Below, piece after piece: positions 46,031 to 55,354 of a DNA stretch of 64,000 nucleotides (position 1 is the first letter of the stretch; each line of letters starts with the position of its first letter). Position numbers and translations under genes: made by a program. Origin of the DNA: Winogradskyella sp. PC-19 (GTDB lineage Bacteria > Bacteroidota > Bacteroidia > Flavobacteriales > Flavobacteriaceae); assembly GCF_002163855.1 (NCBI RefSeq), contig NZ_CP019332.1, positions 1,591,145-1,655,144 of the forward strand, read 5' to 3'. Under the pieces are notes generated by a model. That model worked only from the letters and a program-made list of their open reading frames with translations, was not told the origin of the DNA and did not search any database.

Positions 46031-46054
46031 ATCTATCTCTTAATTGAGACAGAT
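46031..46054 (-). promoter_or_regulatory. Stem-loop in the rng leader
   Basis: On the minus-strand RNA, AUCUGUCUC pairs with GAGAUAGAU (9 bp with one G-U pair) around a 6-nt A/U loop. It ends 13 nt before the rng start codon. It has no T run, so it is a leader structure rather than a terminator. Confidence 0.45.
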
Positions 46055-46085
46055 GGATTTTTACTTAATTTTTTGACACAGGATG

Positions 46086-46107
46086 TTCCCGAATTAATCG
46101 GGATTCC
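46086..46107. repeat. Short intergenic inverted repeat of dispersed type
   Basis: TCCCGAATTAATCGGGA contains the arms CCCGA and TCGGG. I recognise TCCCGATTAATCGGGA-like palindromes as common between flavobacterial genes. It lies in the 323-nt gap between rng and hup, which otherwise holds the rng leader, a terminator and the 29-residue gene. Confidence 0.35.
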
Positions 46108-46177
46108 GGTAAATCAATGGTGCAATCTATTAAATACAACCAATGATTTTATATCAAAGAACGTTTTTTTAAAACCG

Positions 46178-46207
46178 AAAAAAGTAGTTATCTCAACTAC
46201 TTTTTCG
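46178..46207 (-). terminator. Terminator after the 29-residue basic protein gene
   Basis: GAAAAAAGTAGTT and AACTACTTTTTC pair over 11-12 bp around a 5-nt loop. It starts 3 nt beyond the stop of the small basic gene on the minus strand and is followed by a short T run. Confidence 0.75.
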
Positions 46208-46209
46208 AT

Positions 46210-46299
46210 TTATTTTTTCTTGTGACGATTAGCGCGTCTACGTTTTTTACGCTTATGCGTCGCTACCTTGTGTCTTTTTCTTTTTTTACCACTTGGCAT
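46210..46299 (-). CDS. 29-residue highly basic protein, candidate ribosome- or RNA-associated
   Basis: The minus strand encodes 29 residues from the ATG at 46299 to TAA at 46210. The product begins MPSGKKRKRHKVATHKRKKR and ends RRANRHKKK; 20 of the 29 residues are Lys, Arg or His, and there is no acidic residue. The start is preceded by an A/T-rich leader of 41 nt from the hup stop, and a terminator follows at once, so this is a real gene rather than chance. I recognise near-identical small proteins in other Bacteroidota genomes next to rng. The composition resembles the tiny ribosomal proteins (bTHX, bL36 or a lineage-specific one such as bL38), but I cannot tell which, if any. Confidence 0.82.
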   Translation of the reverse strand: MPSGKKRKRHKVATHKRKKRRRANRHKKK

Positions 46300-46340
46300 A
46301 AATAATTCGTTTTAAATTAATATTTTACTTAGTAATATGT

Positions 46341-46631
46341 TTAGTTCACCTCTACCTTAGCCTTAACACCTTCTAAAAAGATTTTAGCTGGTTTAAATGC
46401 TGGTATATTGTGAGCTGGTATTTTTATTGTTGTATTCTTAGAGATGTTACGTCCAGTTTTTTCTGCTCTTGTTTTTATTATAAAGCTTCCAAAACCTCTT
46501 AAATATACATTATCTCCACTCTCCAAAGAAGTTTTCACTTCATCCATAAAAGATTCAACTGTAGCTTGTACATCACCTTTTTCGATTCCTAATTTATCAG
46601 AAATTTTAGCTACTAAATCTGCTTTTGTCAT
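46341..46631 (-). CDS. hup: HU-family DNA-binding protein
   Basis: The 96-residue protein is an HU/IHF-type histone-like protein: MTKADLVAKISDKLGIEKGDVQ, VYLRGFGSFIIKTRAEKTGRNISKNTTIKIPA with the DNA-binding arm, and HNIPAFKPAKIFLE. It bends and compacts DNA. It has a promoter at 46673 and is followed by the 29-residue gene, which it may be co-transcribed with. Confidence 0.96.
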   Translation of the reverse strand: MTKADLVAKISDKLGIEKGDVQATVESFMDEVKTSLESGDNVYLRGFGSFIIKTRAEKTGRNISKNTTIKIPAHNIPAFKPAKIFLEGVKAKVEVN

Positions 46632-46672
46632 TTTGTTTAATTTATTGCGTTACTACTATTTATAGGGGGTTG

Positions 46673-46680
46673 CAAATATA
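46673..46680 (-). promoter_or_regulatory. Candidate -7 box of hup
   Basis: TATATTTG on the minus strand, 42 nt upstream of the hup start. A TTTG lies 21 nt further upstream, within the reported spacing range. Confidence 0.55.
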
Positions 46681-46738
46681 TGTAATTTAATTTCAATATT
46701 TCAAACGTAATTCATTAAAATTTAAGCGTATATAGTTT

Positions 46739-46746
46739 TATGTTTG
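46739..46746 (+). promoter_or_regulatory. Candidate -7 box of mutY
   Basis: TATGTTTG on the plus strand, 23 nt before the mutY start codon. No TTG is visible at -33. Confidence 0.4.
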
Positions 46747-46768
46747 TAAGCGTATACAGATTTTATAA

Positions 46769-47809
46769 ATGAATTTTTCTAAAAACGTAATACTCTGGTA
46801 TTCAGAGAATAAAAGAGATTTACCTTGGCGACATACAGTAAATCCATATTATATTTGGCTCTCCGAAATTATTTTACAGCAAACACAAGTTAAACAAGGA
46901 TTACCTTATTATAATTCTTTTGTAGAAACATTTCCAACAGTTTTTGACCTTGCTAAAAGTGATGAGCAAACTGTTTTAAAACTATGGCAAGGCTTAGGCT
47001 ATTATTCTAGAGCTAGAAATCTTCATTTTACAGCTAAGTATATTGTTAATGAATTAGACGGCAAATTTCCAGATACTTATAACGAAATAATAAAGCTTAA
47101 AGGTATAGGCGATTACACAGCAAGTGCGATTGCTTCTATCGCTTTTGGTGAATCCACTGCAGTTGTTGACGGTAATGTTTACAGAGTTTTATCGCGTTTT
47201 TTTGGTATTGACACGCCAATAAATTCTACTAAAGGGATAAAAGAATTTAAAGCTTTAGCTACAGAATTAATAGACAAAAAACAACCTGCAACATTTAATC
47301 AGGCCATCATGGAATTTGGAGCGCGACAATGCAAACCTAAAAATCCTTATTGCATCCTTTGCCCGCTTCAGTCAGGATGCGTTGCTTTTCAAAAAAATAA
47401 AATTTCAGAGTTGCCAATAAAGTTGAAAAAACTAAAAATAAGACATCGTTATTTTAACTTCTTGGTCATTATTGATAGGAAGAAAAATACAATCATCGAG
47501 AAACGTACTGAAAAAGGAATTTGGCAAAACCTATATCAATTCCCGCTTATTGAAACTAAAGATAGTGTTGGCATTTCTAAATTTGAAAAAAAGGTATCAA
47601 AGCACAAACTTTTAGAGGATTCCGAATTTGAATTTAGTCTCTTTAACGAAAAAGACATTATTCATAAACTTTCACATCAGCATTTACATACTAAGTTTTG
47701 GATTTTAGAGGTTGATCTTATTCCAAAAAAAGGTGTTTCTGCAAAAAAACTCAAAGATTATCCTGTCCCTGCGTTGATTAGTGAGTTTATAGATAAATTC
47801 AAGTTTTAA
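46769..47809 (+). CDS. mutY: A/G-specific adenine glycosylase MutY
   Basis: The 346-residue protein has the MutY core: WYSENKRDLPWRHTVNPYYIWLSEIILQQTQV, the helix-hairpin-helix LKGIGDYTASAIASIAFGE with the catalytic Asp in VVDGNVYRVLSR, and the [4Fe-4S] cluster CKPKNPYCILCPLQSGC. A Nudix-like C-terminal domain (about 220-346) recognises 8-oxoguanine. It removes adenine mispaired with 8-oxoG. It is divergent from hup and is followed by ssb, gldE and gldD on the same strand. Confidence 0.96.
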   Translation: MNFSKNVILWYSENKRDLPWRHTVNPYYIWLSEIILQQTQVKQGLPYYNSFVETFPTVFDLAKSDEQTVLKLWQGLGYYSRARNLHFTAKYIVNELDGKFPDTYNEIIKLKGIGDYTASAIASIAFGESTAVVDGNVYRVLSRFFGIDTPINSTKGIKEFKALATELIDKKQPATFNQAIMEFGARQCKPKNPYCILCPLQSGCVAFQKNKISELPIKLKKLKIRHRYFNFLVIIDRKKNTIIEKRTEKGIWQNLYQFPLIETKDSVGISKFEKKVSKHKLLEDSEFEFSLFNEKDIIHKLSHQHLHTKFWILEVDLIPKKGVSAKKLKDYPVPALISEFIDKFKF

Positions 47810-47857
47810 AAAAATACCTATCCTAATTTTTATTATTTTTAATACATATAAGTTGCG

Positions 47858-47865
47858 TAATTTTG
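47858..47865 (+). promoter_or_regulatory. Candidate -7 box of ssb
   Basis: TAATTTTG matches the -7 consensus and lies 24 nt before the ssb start codon. The upstream region is T-rich without a TTG at -33. Confidence 0.45.
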
Positions 47866-47889
47866 TACGCTACAATAAAAAGAATTATT

Positions 47890-48327
47890 ATGTCTGGAAC
47901 TTTAAATAAAGTAATGCTTATAGGGAATTTAGGTGACGAAGTAAAGATGCATTATTTTGATGATAAAAATTGCGTCGGACGCTTCCCCATTGCAACTAGC
48001 GAAAGTTACATGAGCAAACAAACTAACGAGCGTGTAACAAATACGGAATGGCACAACATCGTTGTCAGAAATAAAGCCGCAGAAATTTGTGAAAAATACC
48101 TAAAAAAAGGAGATAAAATTTATATCGAAGGTCGAATAAAAACGCGAAAGTGGACTGATGACAAAGGCATGGAACGTTATTCTACAGAGATACAATGTAA
48201 TGAGTTTACGTTTTTGACTCCCAAAGGCGAACAACAACCCTCTGCAGCACCAACTCAAAATACAGCACCAAAAACTGAAAACACTTCAGTAAGTGATGCT
48301 CCTGATAATGATGATTTACCATTTTAA
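47890..48327 (+). CDS. ssb: Single-stranded DNA-binding protein
   Basis: From the ATG at 47890 the product has 145 residues. It has an OB-fold (MSGTLNKVMLIGNLGDEVKM, TNTEWHNIVVRNKAAEICEKYLKKGDKIYIEGRIKTRKWTDDKG in three blocks), a Pro/Ala/Thr-rich linker, and the acidic C-terminal tip DNDDLPF that recruits partner proteins. Nine extra residues from an in-frame upstream start overlap the -7 box, so the ATG at MSGTLNK is preferred. Confidence 0.96.
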   Translation: MSGTLNKVMLIGNLGDEVKMHYFDDKNCVGRFPIATSESYMSKQTNERVTNTEWHNIVVRNKAAEICEKYLKKGDKIYIEGRIKTRKWTDDKGMERYSTEIQCNEFTFLTPKGEQQPSAAPTQNTAPKTENTSVSDAPDNDDLPF

Positions 48328-48349
48328 TCTTAATTAAACCTTCATAATT

Positions 48350-49660
48350 TTGGATCCTGATCCCGGTAGTTTATTGCTAATACTTTCAGACATTAACACT
48401 TCGTTTTTTGTGAGTGTTATTTTACTTATTGTTTTACTTCTGTGTTCTGCTTTAATTTCTGGTGCCGAAGTCGCATTATTTTCTTTAAAAAAAGCTGATA
48501 TTGAAACTGCTGATTCTAAAAATTCAAAAAGTATAGCGCTTATCACTTCACTTTTAGAGCGCCCAAAAAAACTATTAGCCACAATATTAGTAGCTAATAA
48601 CTTTATAAATATTGCTATCGTAATTCTGTTTGCCTATGTCGGACAGTATTTGTTTTCGTTTATTGAAAGTGAACTCTTAAGGTTTCTATTAGAAGTTGTT
48701 TGTGCAACTTTTTTAATTCTACTTTTTGGCGAGATTATTCCAAAAATTTATGCCAGTCGCAATAGCTTAAAGTTTTCTATAGCGTTGGCAAAACCTCTTA
48801 GGATATTAGATTTTATCTTTTCTCCAATTAGTATGCCTTTACGCTTTATTACTATTCAAATACAAAATAGATTAGGTAAAGAAAAGTCAAACATAAGTGT
48901 AGATCAATTATCACAAGCTTTAGAACTGACTAATGACGATGATACCACAAAAGAAGAACACCAAATACTACAGAGTATTGTATCATTTGGTAATACAGAT
49001 ACCAAGCAAGTTATGCGTCCGCGAATGGATATTTTTGCTGTAAATATTGAAGCAGAATTTAACACTATAATTCCTGAGATTATTAATAATGGATATTCAA
49101 GGATACCCGTTTTTGAAGAAAATATAGACCGTGTTATTGGTATTTTATACGTTAAAGATTTACTGCCGCATATCAATAAGAAAACATTTGATTGGAAAGC
49201 AATTTTGAGAGAACCATTTTTTGTGCCAGAAAACAAAAAACTAGACGACCTCATGCAAGAGTTTCAAACCAAAAAAGTGCATCTAGCTATTGTTGTAGAT
49301 GAGTACGGAGGGACATCTGGAGTTATTTCTCTTGAAGATATTATTGAAGAAATTGTAGGAGATATAAGTGATGAATATGATGTAGACGATCTTAATTTTT
49401 CTAAGATTGATGACAATAATTATAGGTTTGATGGCAAAACTTCTTTAAAAGATATTTATAAAATTTTAGAGCTAGAAGACAGCATCCTTTTTGAAGAAAG
49501 AAAAGGAGAGGCCGAAACCATTGCTGGTTTTATATTAGAAATATCTGGAGGTTTCCCAAGAGTTGGAAGTAAAATAAATTTCGAAAACTACGTTTTTACT
49601 ACAGAAGCCATTGAGAAAAAAAGAATAAAACAAATAAGGCTAACCATTTTAGATAAGTAA
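48350..49660 (+). CDS. gldE: GldE, CBS/CorC-domain membrane protein associated with gliding
   Basis: The 436-residue protein has a DUF21-type (CNNM) membrane domain with four hydrophobic segments (about 20-190), a CBS pair (about 205-330; VMRPRMDIFAVNIEAEF, IPVFEENIDRVIGILYVKDLL, VDEYGGTSGVISLEDIIEEI), and a CorC/HlyC-type C-terminal domain. In Flavobacterium gldE precedes gldD and supports gliding. The start is a TTG (MDPDPGS); an in-frame stop 13 nt before it leaves no ATG option. It is 22 nt after ssb and probably co-transcribed with it. Confidence 0.93.
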   Translation: MDPDPGSLLLILSDINTSFFVSVILLIVLLLCSALISGAEVALFSLKKADIETADSKNSKSIALITSLLERPKKLLATILVANNFINIAIVILFAYVGQYLFSFIESELLRFLLEVVCATFLILLFGEIIPKIYASRNSLKFSIALAKPLRILDFIFSPISMPLRFITIQIQNRLGKEKSNISVDQLSQALELTNDDDTTKEEHQILQSIVSFGNTDTKQVMRPRMDIFAVNIEAEFNTIIPEIINNGYSRIPVFEENIDRVIGILYVKDLLPHINKKTFDWKAILREPFFVPENKKLDDLMQEFQTKKVHLAIVVDEYGGTSGVISLEDIIEEIVGDISDEYDVDDLNFSKIDDNNYRFDGKTSLKDIYKILELEDSILFEERKGEAETIAGFILEISGGFPRVGSKINFENYVFTTEAIEKKRIKQIRLTILDK

Positions 49661-49705
49661 ATTTTGTCTAAAATTAAAAGATACTGAATCAAATTCAGCA
49701 TAATA

Positions 49706-50278
49706 ATGAAGAAAATCCTAATTCCTATTTGTGCTCTATTTTTTATGAGCTGTAATGATGACATATTACCTAAACCTAAAGCATTTCTTAGGTTAGAGTA
49801 TCCAAACCCAAGTTATAAACGTGTAGATATTCCTGTTCCATTTTCTTTTGAGAAAAATGAATTAGCAAAATCTATATCTCAAATAAAGAAAAATGAAAAT
49901 GGTCAGTCCTATAGTGTAGATATAGAATACCCTTCGCTTAAAGGAACTGTATATCTCACTTATAAAAAAGTTACCAAAGATAATCTAAGAAATTTATTAA
50001 GAGATGCTCAAAACCTAACTCAGAAGCATACGCAAAAGGCAGATGAAATACAAAGTGATGTTTTTGTTAACCCTGAAAAGCGAGTTTATGGTATGTTTTA
50101 TGAGGTTGGTGGTAATGCTGCATCTCAATCTCAGTTTTATGCTACAGATAGTATAAATCACTTTGTAAGTGGTTCTTTATACTTCTATACAAAACCTAAT
50201 TACGATTCAATTTATCCTGCAGCTATTTATCTTAGAAATGACATAAAACGTGTTATGGAAAGCCTAGAATGGAAGTAA
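49706..50278 (+). CDS. gldD: Gliding motility lipoprotein GldD
   Basis: The 190-residue protein starts with a lipoprotein signal (MKKILIPICALFFMSC) and matches GldD: KPKAFLRLEYPNPSYKR, FSFEKNELAKSISQ, VYLTYKKVTKDNLRNLLRDAQ and SGSLYFYTKPNYDSIYPAAIYL. GldD is required for gliding and type IX secretion in Flavobacterium johnsoniae. It lies 45 nt after gldE and ends in a strong terminator. Confidence 0.95.
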   Translation: MKKILIPICALFFMSCNDDILPKPKAFLRLEYPNPSYKRVDIPVPFSFEKNELAKSISQIKKNENGQSYSVDIEYPSLKGTVYLTYKKVTKDNLRNLLRDAQNLTQKHTQKADEIQSDVFVNPEKRVYGMFYEVGGNAASQSQFYATDSINHFVSGSLYFYTKPNYDSIYPAAIYLRNDIKRVMESLEWK

Positions 50279-50292
50279 TCACATTATATAAC

Positions 50293-50327
50293 AAAAAAAA
50301 CGCAACTTAAAAAGTTGCGCTTTTTTT
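50293..50327. terminator. Bidirectional terminator between gldD and the TonB-receptor gene
   Basis: CGCAACTT and AAGTTGCG form a perfect 8-bp stem with a 3-nt loop, extended by an A run on the left and a T run on the right (one bulge). It lies between convergent stops. Confidence 0.88.
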
Positions 50328-50345
50328 ATTTATTGAATTAAGATA

Positions 50346-53300
50346 TTAGAATGAATATCTTAAACCAACTTGCATTTGCCATCTAGATGATTGGATACCG
50401 CTATCATCAATTTGGTTAATGTTATTAATACCAGAATCTAAGACTCTGAAGACAGGATCTGGTCCGGCAGTTCTTGTCTGTAAAATTTGAACATTACCAC
50501 TTGCAAAATTTCTATTACCCCATTCTTTATTTAAAAAGTTAGTGAAGTTAAAAATGTCAAATGTCGCTTGGAACGTGTGTTTTTTTCCGAATGCATTTAC
50601 AGAGAAGTCTTGAGCAACTCTTAAGTCAATTACATGGCTCCATGGTCCTTGAGTACCGTTTCTCTCTGCATATTGTCCTCTTCTACTACTAAGATATTCA
50701 TTACCGCTTATTATTGCATCTAATGTCATCCATTCATCATTAGTTGATCCACTGTTGTTAGAATCTTCTAAAGTAATTTCAGTTGCATCAGCTGGTATAT
50801 AAATCAAAGCGTTATCTCTTGAATCATCATTTAATAAATCTGCTCCATCTCTGTATGTGAAAGAATAAGGTCTTGATTCTGCTCCTTCATAGAATAATCC
50901 GATTTTTGTAGAAATGTTTTCGTTCCATTTAAAGTCAAAACCAAAATTACTTGTAATTCTATGTCCTTGATTAAAATCAGATCTTGTTACAGGTAAGTTA
51001 GAGTTTTTTCCGTTTACGGTTTGGATATTTCTCCACTGAGAACTATTCTGTGATGATGTTCCATCAAAAATAGCAGTTGTTTCACCATAAGAATAATTAA
51101 CAGAACCTTCAAGAGCTAACCAATCTGTAAGATTTGTATATGGCTTACGTAAAGAAAAAGTTGTGTTCCATGAATCACCACCACCTGTGTTAGACGCAAG
51201 CATGATACGCCCATAAGTAGGATCAACTTCATCTCTTCTATCATAGAATGGTCTTCCATCAGCACCATTTAAAAATCCAGCAGGTCCACCTACATTTAAA
51301 TTTTCGTAGTAAATCTCTGTTATATTATCTACCCAAAAAGCATCTACACTAGCAATTAGTCCTAGGAAAGGTAATTTTTGATCAACAGCTATATTCATTT
51401 TAAATCTCTGGGGTAATTTAAAATCTGGAGCAAATAAATCGATATTACCACCTGTTCCTCCAGAACCTGGAGCTACATGTACAGGTTGGTTATTAATATC
51501 TGGGTTAAAGTTTACACCGCCACTAATATTAAAGATATTTGAATATCCTCCAGTAACTCCATTATTGTTGTACGTCCCACCAGGCCATACTAATGGTAAT
51601 CTAGATGTAAAAATCCCTAAACCACCTCTAATCTGAGTTGTTTTATTTCCTTTAACATCCCAGTTAAATCCTAATCTTGGTGATAAATGTGCTTGAGTTC
51701 TAACTCCTTTACCTACTCTTGCTCCTTGTAAATCTTTTCCAGCTGCTTCAAGAATTGGAACAGTAGTATTATTAAAAGCGTCGTTAACAGCACCATCTTC
51801 CCAAATAGGAAAATCAAAACGTAAACCAGCAGTTAACTTAAAGTTATCTGAAACCTGCACTTCATCCTGAACATAGAAACCTAATTGTGAAGTATTGAAT
51901 TCTGATGCACCAGCTGATTCATCTCCCACAACACCTGAACCAACAAGAGAATATCCTTTTTGGTAAAAGTCTACTATATCGTTGTTAAAATCACTTACAC
52001 TATTAAAGGTGTAATCTCCATAGTTAAAAGCAAAGAATAAATTCTTGATTTTTGCAAACTCATTGTGAGTACCTAAGGTAATTGTATGTCTTCCTTTATA
52101 AATCTCAAAGTTGTTCGTTATTGTTAAAACATCTTGGTCGAGTAAGTTAGCCGTAGAGAAAGGCTCCGCACCAAATGTAATAGTACCTGCACCATCATCT
52201 ATATCAACAGATGGGAATGGATTTCCTAATGGATCTCTATCATCTCTAACTCTAGTATAACCTAATAAGAAATTATTACTGATGTTGTTACCTTGATAAT
52301 TCCATTCTAAAGAAGATGAAAAAGTCTTCGTATTGAATAACTCAGAACCATTAATGAAAGATATTCTACTATTACTAGAACCTCTTGCTTCTAAATTATC
52401 TGCTCCAGCATATCTAGTGCTTAAAGATAATTTATTGTTGTCATTAATGTTCCAATCTAACTTCATTGTTATCTTGTCACTTTCTAATGTTCTTGTGTTA
52501 TTTTCGAAACCACCTACATCATAACCGTATTGAGACAATATTGAACTAGCAAGTGCATTTATCTCAGCTAGACTAGAATCACCTGTATAGTTACTAAAGT
52601 TAAAAGGTTGAGGTGTCTCGTCATTTTGTCTTTCGTAATTTAAGAAAAAGAACAACTTGTCCTTGATGATTGGGCCACCAACACGTACACCGTAGGTTTG
52701 TGCTGTAAATTCATCTAATTTCTCTGCAGTTTCACCTGTTCCTACTAAGTCAATAGGAGTTTTACCAGCTAAGTCTTGATTTCTTACAAATCCATAAGCT
52801 GATCCAGACCATTCATTACTACCACTTCTTGTAACGGCACTAATTGCTCCACCTGCAAAACCAGAAATCTTAACATCAAATGGTGCTAATTGTACAGTAA
52901 ATGACTCAATAGCATCTACAGAGAATGGATTCACACCAGTCTGACCACCATTTGTTCCTGAACCTGCTAAACCAAATACATCATTATTAACTGCTCCATC
53001 AATATAAATACCATTATATCTGTTGTTTTGACCACCTAACGAAATTGAGAAACCATCATTACCTTCAGTAATTTGAGCCTGAGGAGTCAATCTCACAAAA
53101 TCTGCAATAGACCTAGATGTCTGAGGTAAAGTCTCTATTTGACGTTTACTAATATTAGTAGCTGCTCCCGTTTTATTAGAATCAAAAATTCCCGTTCTGT
53201 CAGCTGTAATAACTACTTCATCAAGAGCACTTGCGTCTTCAACCATTTTAGTACTAATTCTCTCAGAATTACCTAATTGTAAAAAGACATTTTCTCTTGT

Positions 53301-53573
53301 AACTGTTTTGAATCCTACATAGGAAATTGTAACCTGATATGGGCCTCCAGTTCTCATGTTTGAAATACGGTAATAACCGTCAAAGTCAGTAGCAGCACCA
53401 TATTTACTTCCTGTTGGAATGTGTATTGCTACTACAGTAGCACCAGGTAATGGCTCTCCTAGATTATCTGTGATTTGACCACCAAGAGAAGAGGTTGTTA
53501 CACCTTGTGCAAATGAAACTGTTGTAAAAAGTAATACAACAGCAACAAATAAAAATTGAGTAATTTTTTTCAT
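50346..53573 (-). CDS. Oar-like TonB-dependent outer-membrane receptor
   Basis: The 1075-residue protein has a signal peptide (MKKITQFLFVAVVLLFTTVSFAQ), a carboxypeptidase-regulatory-like domain (GGQITDNLGEPLPGATVVAIHIPTGS ... NVFLQLGNSERIS), a plug domain (IETLPQTSRSIADFVRLTPQAQ, GAISAVTRSGSNEWSGSAYGF), and a long beta-barrel ending in Phe (SSRWQMQVGLRYSF). The organisation fits the Oar subgroup of TonB-dependent receptors rather than a SusC protein, as no SusD follows. The ligand is unknown. Single gene. Confidence 0.92.
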   Translation of the reverse strand: MKKITQFLFVAVVLLFTTVSFAQGVTTSSLGGQITDNLGEPLPGATVVAIHIPTGSKYGAATDFDGYYRISNMRTGGPYQVTISYVGFKTVTRENVFLQLGNSERISTKMVEDASALDEVVITADRTGIFDSNKTGAATNISKRQIETLPQTSRSIADFVRLTPQAQITEGNDGFSISLGGQNNRYNGIYIDGAVNNDVFGLAGSGTNGGQTGVNPFSVDAIESFTVQLAPFDVKISGFAGGAISAVTRSGSNEWSGSAYGFVRNQDLAGKTPIDLVGTGETAEKLDEFTAQTYGVRVGGPIIKDKLFFFLNYERQNDETPQPFNFSNYTGDSSLAEINALASSILSQYGYDVGGFENNTRTLESDKITMKLDWNINDNNKLSLSTRYAGADNLEARGSSNSRISFINGSELFNTKTFSSSLEWNYQGNNISNNFLLGYTRVRDDRDPLGNPFPSVDIDDGAGTITFGAEPFSTANLLDQDVLTITNNFEIYKGRHTITLGTHNEFAKIKNLFFAFNYGDYTFNSVSDFNNDIVDFYQKGYSLVGSGVVGDESAGASEFNTSQLGFYVQDEVQVSDNFKLTAGLRFDFPIWEDGAVNDAFNNTTVPILEAAGKDLQGARVGKGVRTQAHLSPRLGFNWDVKGNKTTQIRGGLGIFTSRLPLVWPGGTYNNNGVTGGYSNIFNISGGVNFNPDINNQPVHVAPGSGGTGGNIDLFAPDFKLPQRFKMNIAVDQKLPFLGLIASVDAFWVDNITEIYYENLNVGGPAGFLNGADGRPFYDRRDEVDPTYGRIMLASNTGGGDSWNTTFSLRKPYTNLTDWLALEGSVNYSYGETTAIFDGTSSQNSSQWRNIQTVNGKNSNLPVTRSDFNQGHRITSNFGFDFKWNENISTKIGLFYEGAESRPYSFTYRDGADLLNDDSRDNALIYIPADATEITLEDSNNSGSTNDEWMTLDAIISGNEYLSSRRGQYAERNGTQGPWSHVIDLRVAQDFSVNAFGKKHTFQATFDIFNFTNFLNKEWGNRNFASGNVQILQTRTAGPDPVFRVLDSGINNINQIDDSGIQSSRWQMQVGLRYSF

Positions 53574-53597
53574 ATTTAAATTAGTTGATTAACCCTG

Positions 53598-53605
53598 CAA
53601 AAATA
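53598..53605 (-). promoter_or_regulatory. Candidate -7 box of the TonB-receptor gene
   Basis: TATTTTTG on the minus strand, 25 nt upstream of the start at 53573. A TTG is present only 27 nt further upstream, outside the usual spacing. Confidence 0.4.
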
Positions 53606-53711
53606 CGACTAATATTACTTAAAACATTAACGCAACGTTAAGATATTTTAACAATTTATTAACCGAACAAAATAAGCCTGTAAATCATCAATATTTAGGG
53701 AAGATTATTAT

Positions 53712-55352
53712 CTATCTTTTATAAAAGCGTATTAAATTTTGAGTAGACTTATCGTGCGAATTTGGATTCTCATAAAAATTGAGTTCATTTAGTATTGTTT
53801 TTGCCAATTTTTTCCCTAATTCCACGCCAAATTGGTCATAACTAAAGATATTCCAAACAACACCTTGAACAAAGATTTTATGCTCGTACATAGCTATTAG
53901 TTTTCCTAAACTTTCTGGAGTAAGTTTCTGAATTAAAATGGAAGTTGTTGGCTTATTACCGTCAAAAACTTTAAACGGTAAAAGCATCTTTTTTTCTTCT
54001 TCTGATACGTTATTAACATTTAATTCTTCTAAAACTTCTGTTTCAGTCTTACCATTCATTAACGCCTCTGTCTGTGCGAAATAATTGGACATTAACTTAT
54101 CGTGATGATTTTTATTACCATGCAAAGATTTTACGTATCCGATAAAATCGGTCGGTATCAACTTTGTCCCTTGATGAATCAACTGAAAAAATGCATGTTG
54201 TGAGTTTGTACCTGGTTCTCCCCAGATTAAAGTTCCTGTTTGGTAGTTTACCCTATTTCCATCTCTATCAATACTCTTTCCGTTACTCTCCATAATACCT
54301 TGTTGCATATAAGTTGCAAATTGATTTAGGTATTGAGTATATGGTATTATGGCTTCACTTTCTGCTTTAAAAAAATTGTTATACCAAATCGTTAATAGTG
54401 CTGAAATTACAGGTATGTTTTCTTCAAAATCCGAAGTCTTAAAGTGTTCATCCATTTTATTAGCACCTAAAAGTAAGCTTTCAAAATTTTTATTTCCAAC
54501 AGCCAAACTTATTGATAAGCCAACAGCACTCCAAAGTGAAAAACGACCACCAACCCAATCCTTCATCGGAAATATATTTTCTTCTGCAATTCCAAATTCT
54601 TTTACGCTTTCGATATTGGTGGATACGGCTACAAAATGATTGGCTACAGCTTCTTTTGGTTGTGATTGTAAAAACCAGTCTCTAATAGAATTGGCATTTG
54701 ATAACGTTTCTTGAGTTGTAAATGTTTTTGAAACAATTACAAAGAGCGTAGTTTCTGGATTAAGTTTTTTTACTATCTCTTGATAATGGTCTCCATCAAC
54801 GTTACTTACAAAATGTGTATTGAGTTGATTTTTATAAAACTGGAGGGAATCAACTACCATTGCTGGCCCTAAATCCGAGCCTCCAATTCCAATATTCACA
54901 ACATCTGTAATCTGCTTTCCTGTAAATCCTTTATGATTTCCGTTTGTAACTGCATCGGTAAAATTTTTAATCTTTTCCTTTACAGCATAAACACCTGGAA
55001 TAACATTCTCACCATCTACAAAAACCTCGGCATTTTTTGAAGCTCTAAGTGCTGTATGAAGCACTGCACGACCTTCTGTTTGATTGATTATATCACCCTC
55101 AAAATATTTTGAAATCGCATCCTTTAAATTCAGCTCTTCAGCTAAATTTATTAGTAAAGTCAATGTTCCTTTAGTAATTCTATTTTTTGAAAAGTCAACA
55201 TAAAAATCATCCCAAATTACTGTTAGTTCACTTGCTCTTTTAGGATTGGTCTTAAAAAGTTCCTTAAGATGACTATCTTTTAATTCTAAAAAATGAGATT
55301 GTAGTTTTGACCATGCTTTGGTCGTTGTTGGGTTGGTTACTTGTAATGCCAT
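53712..55352 (-). CDS. pgi: Glucose-6-phosphate isomerase
   Basis: The 546-residue protein is a standard phosphoglucose isomerase: [69 protein letters not shown] and the C-terminal signature [20 protein letters not shown]. It interconverts glucose-6-phosphate and fructose-6-phosphate. It lies 2 nt after the M23 peptidase gene, in the same operon as a tryptophan dioxygenase. Confidence 0.97.
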   Translation of the reverse strand: MALQVTNPTTTKAWSKLQSHFLELKDSHLKELFKTNPKRASELTVIWDDFYVDFSKNRITKGTLTLLINLAEELNLKDAISKYFEGDIINQTEGRAVLHTALRASKNAEVFVDGENVIPGVYAVKEKIKNFTDAVTNGNHKGFTGKQITDVVNIGIGGSDLGPAMVVDSLQFYKNQLNTHFVSNVDGDHYQEIVKKLNPETTLFVIVSKTFTTQETLSNANSIRDWFLQSQPKEAVANHFVAVSTNIESVKEFGIAEENIFPMKDWVGGRFSLWSAVGLSISLAVGNKNFESLLLGANKMDEHFKTSDFEENIPVISALLTIWYNNFFKAESEAIIPYTQYLNQFATYMQQGIMESNGKSIDRDGNRVNYQTGTLIWGEPGTNSQHAFFQLIHQGTKLIPTDFIGYVKSLHGNKNHHDKLMSNYFAQTEALMNGKTETEVLEELNVNNVSEEEKKMLLPFKVFDGNKPTTSILIQKLTPESLGKLIAMYEHKIFVQGVVWNIFSYDQFGVELGKKLAKTILNELNFYENPNSHDKSTQNLIRFYKR

Positions 55353-55354
55353 AG

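Noticed and set aside
49684-49698. 6-bp hairpin CTGAAT/ATTCAG 7 nt before the gldD start
   Set aside because: Short and AT-rich; could occur by chance, and no partner element is seen.
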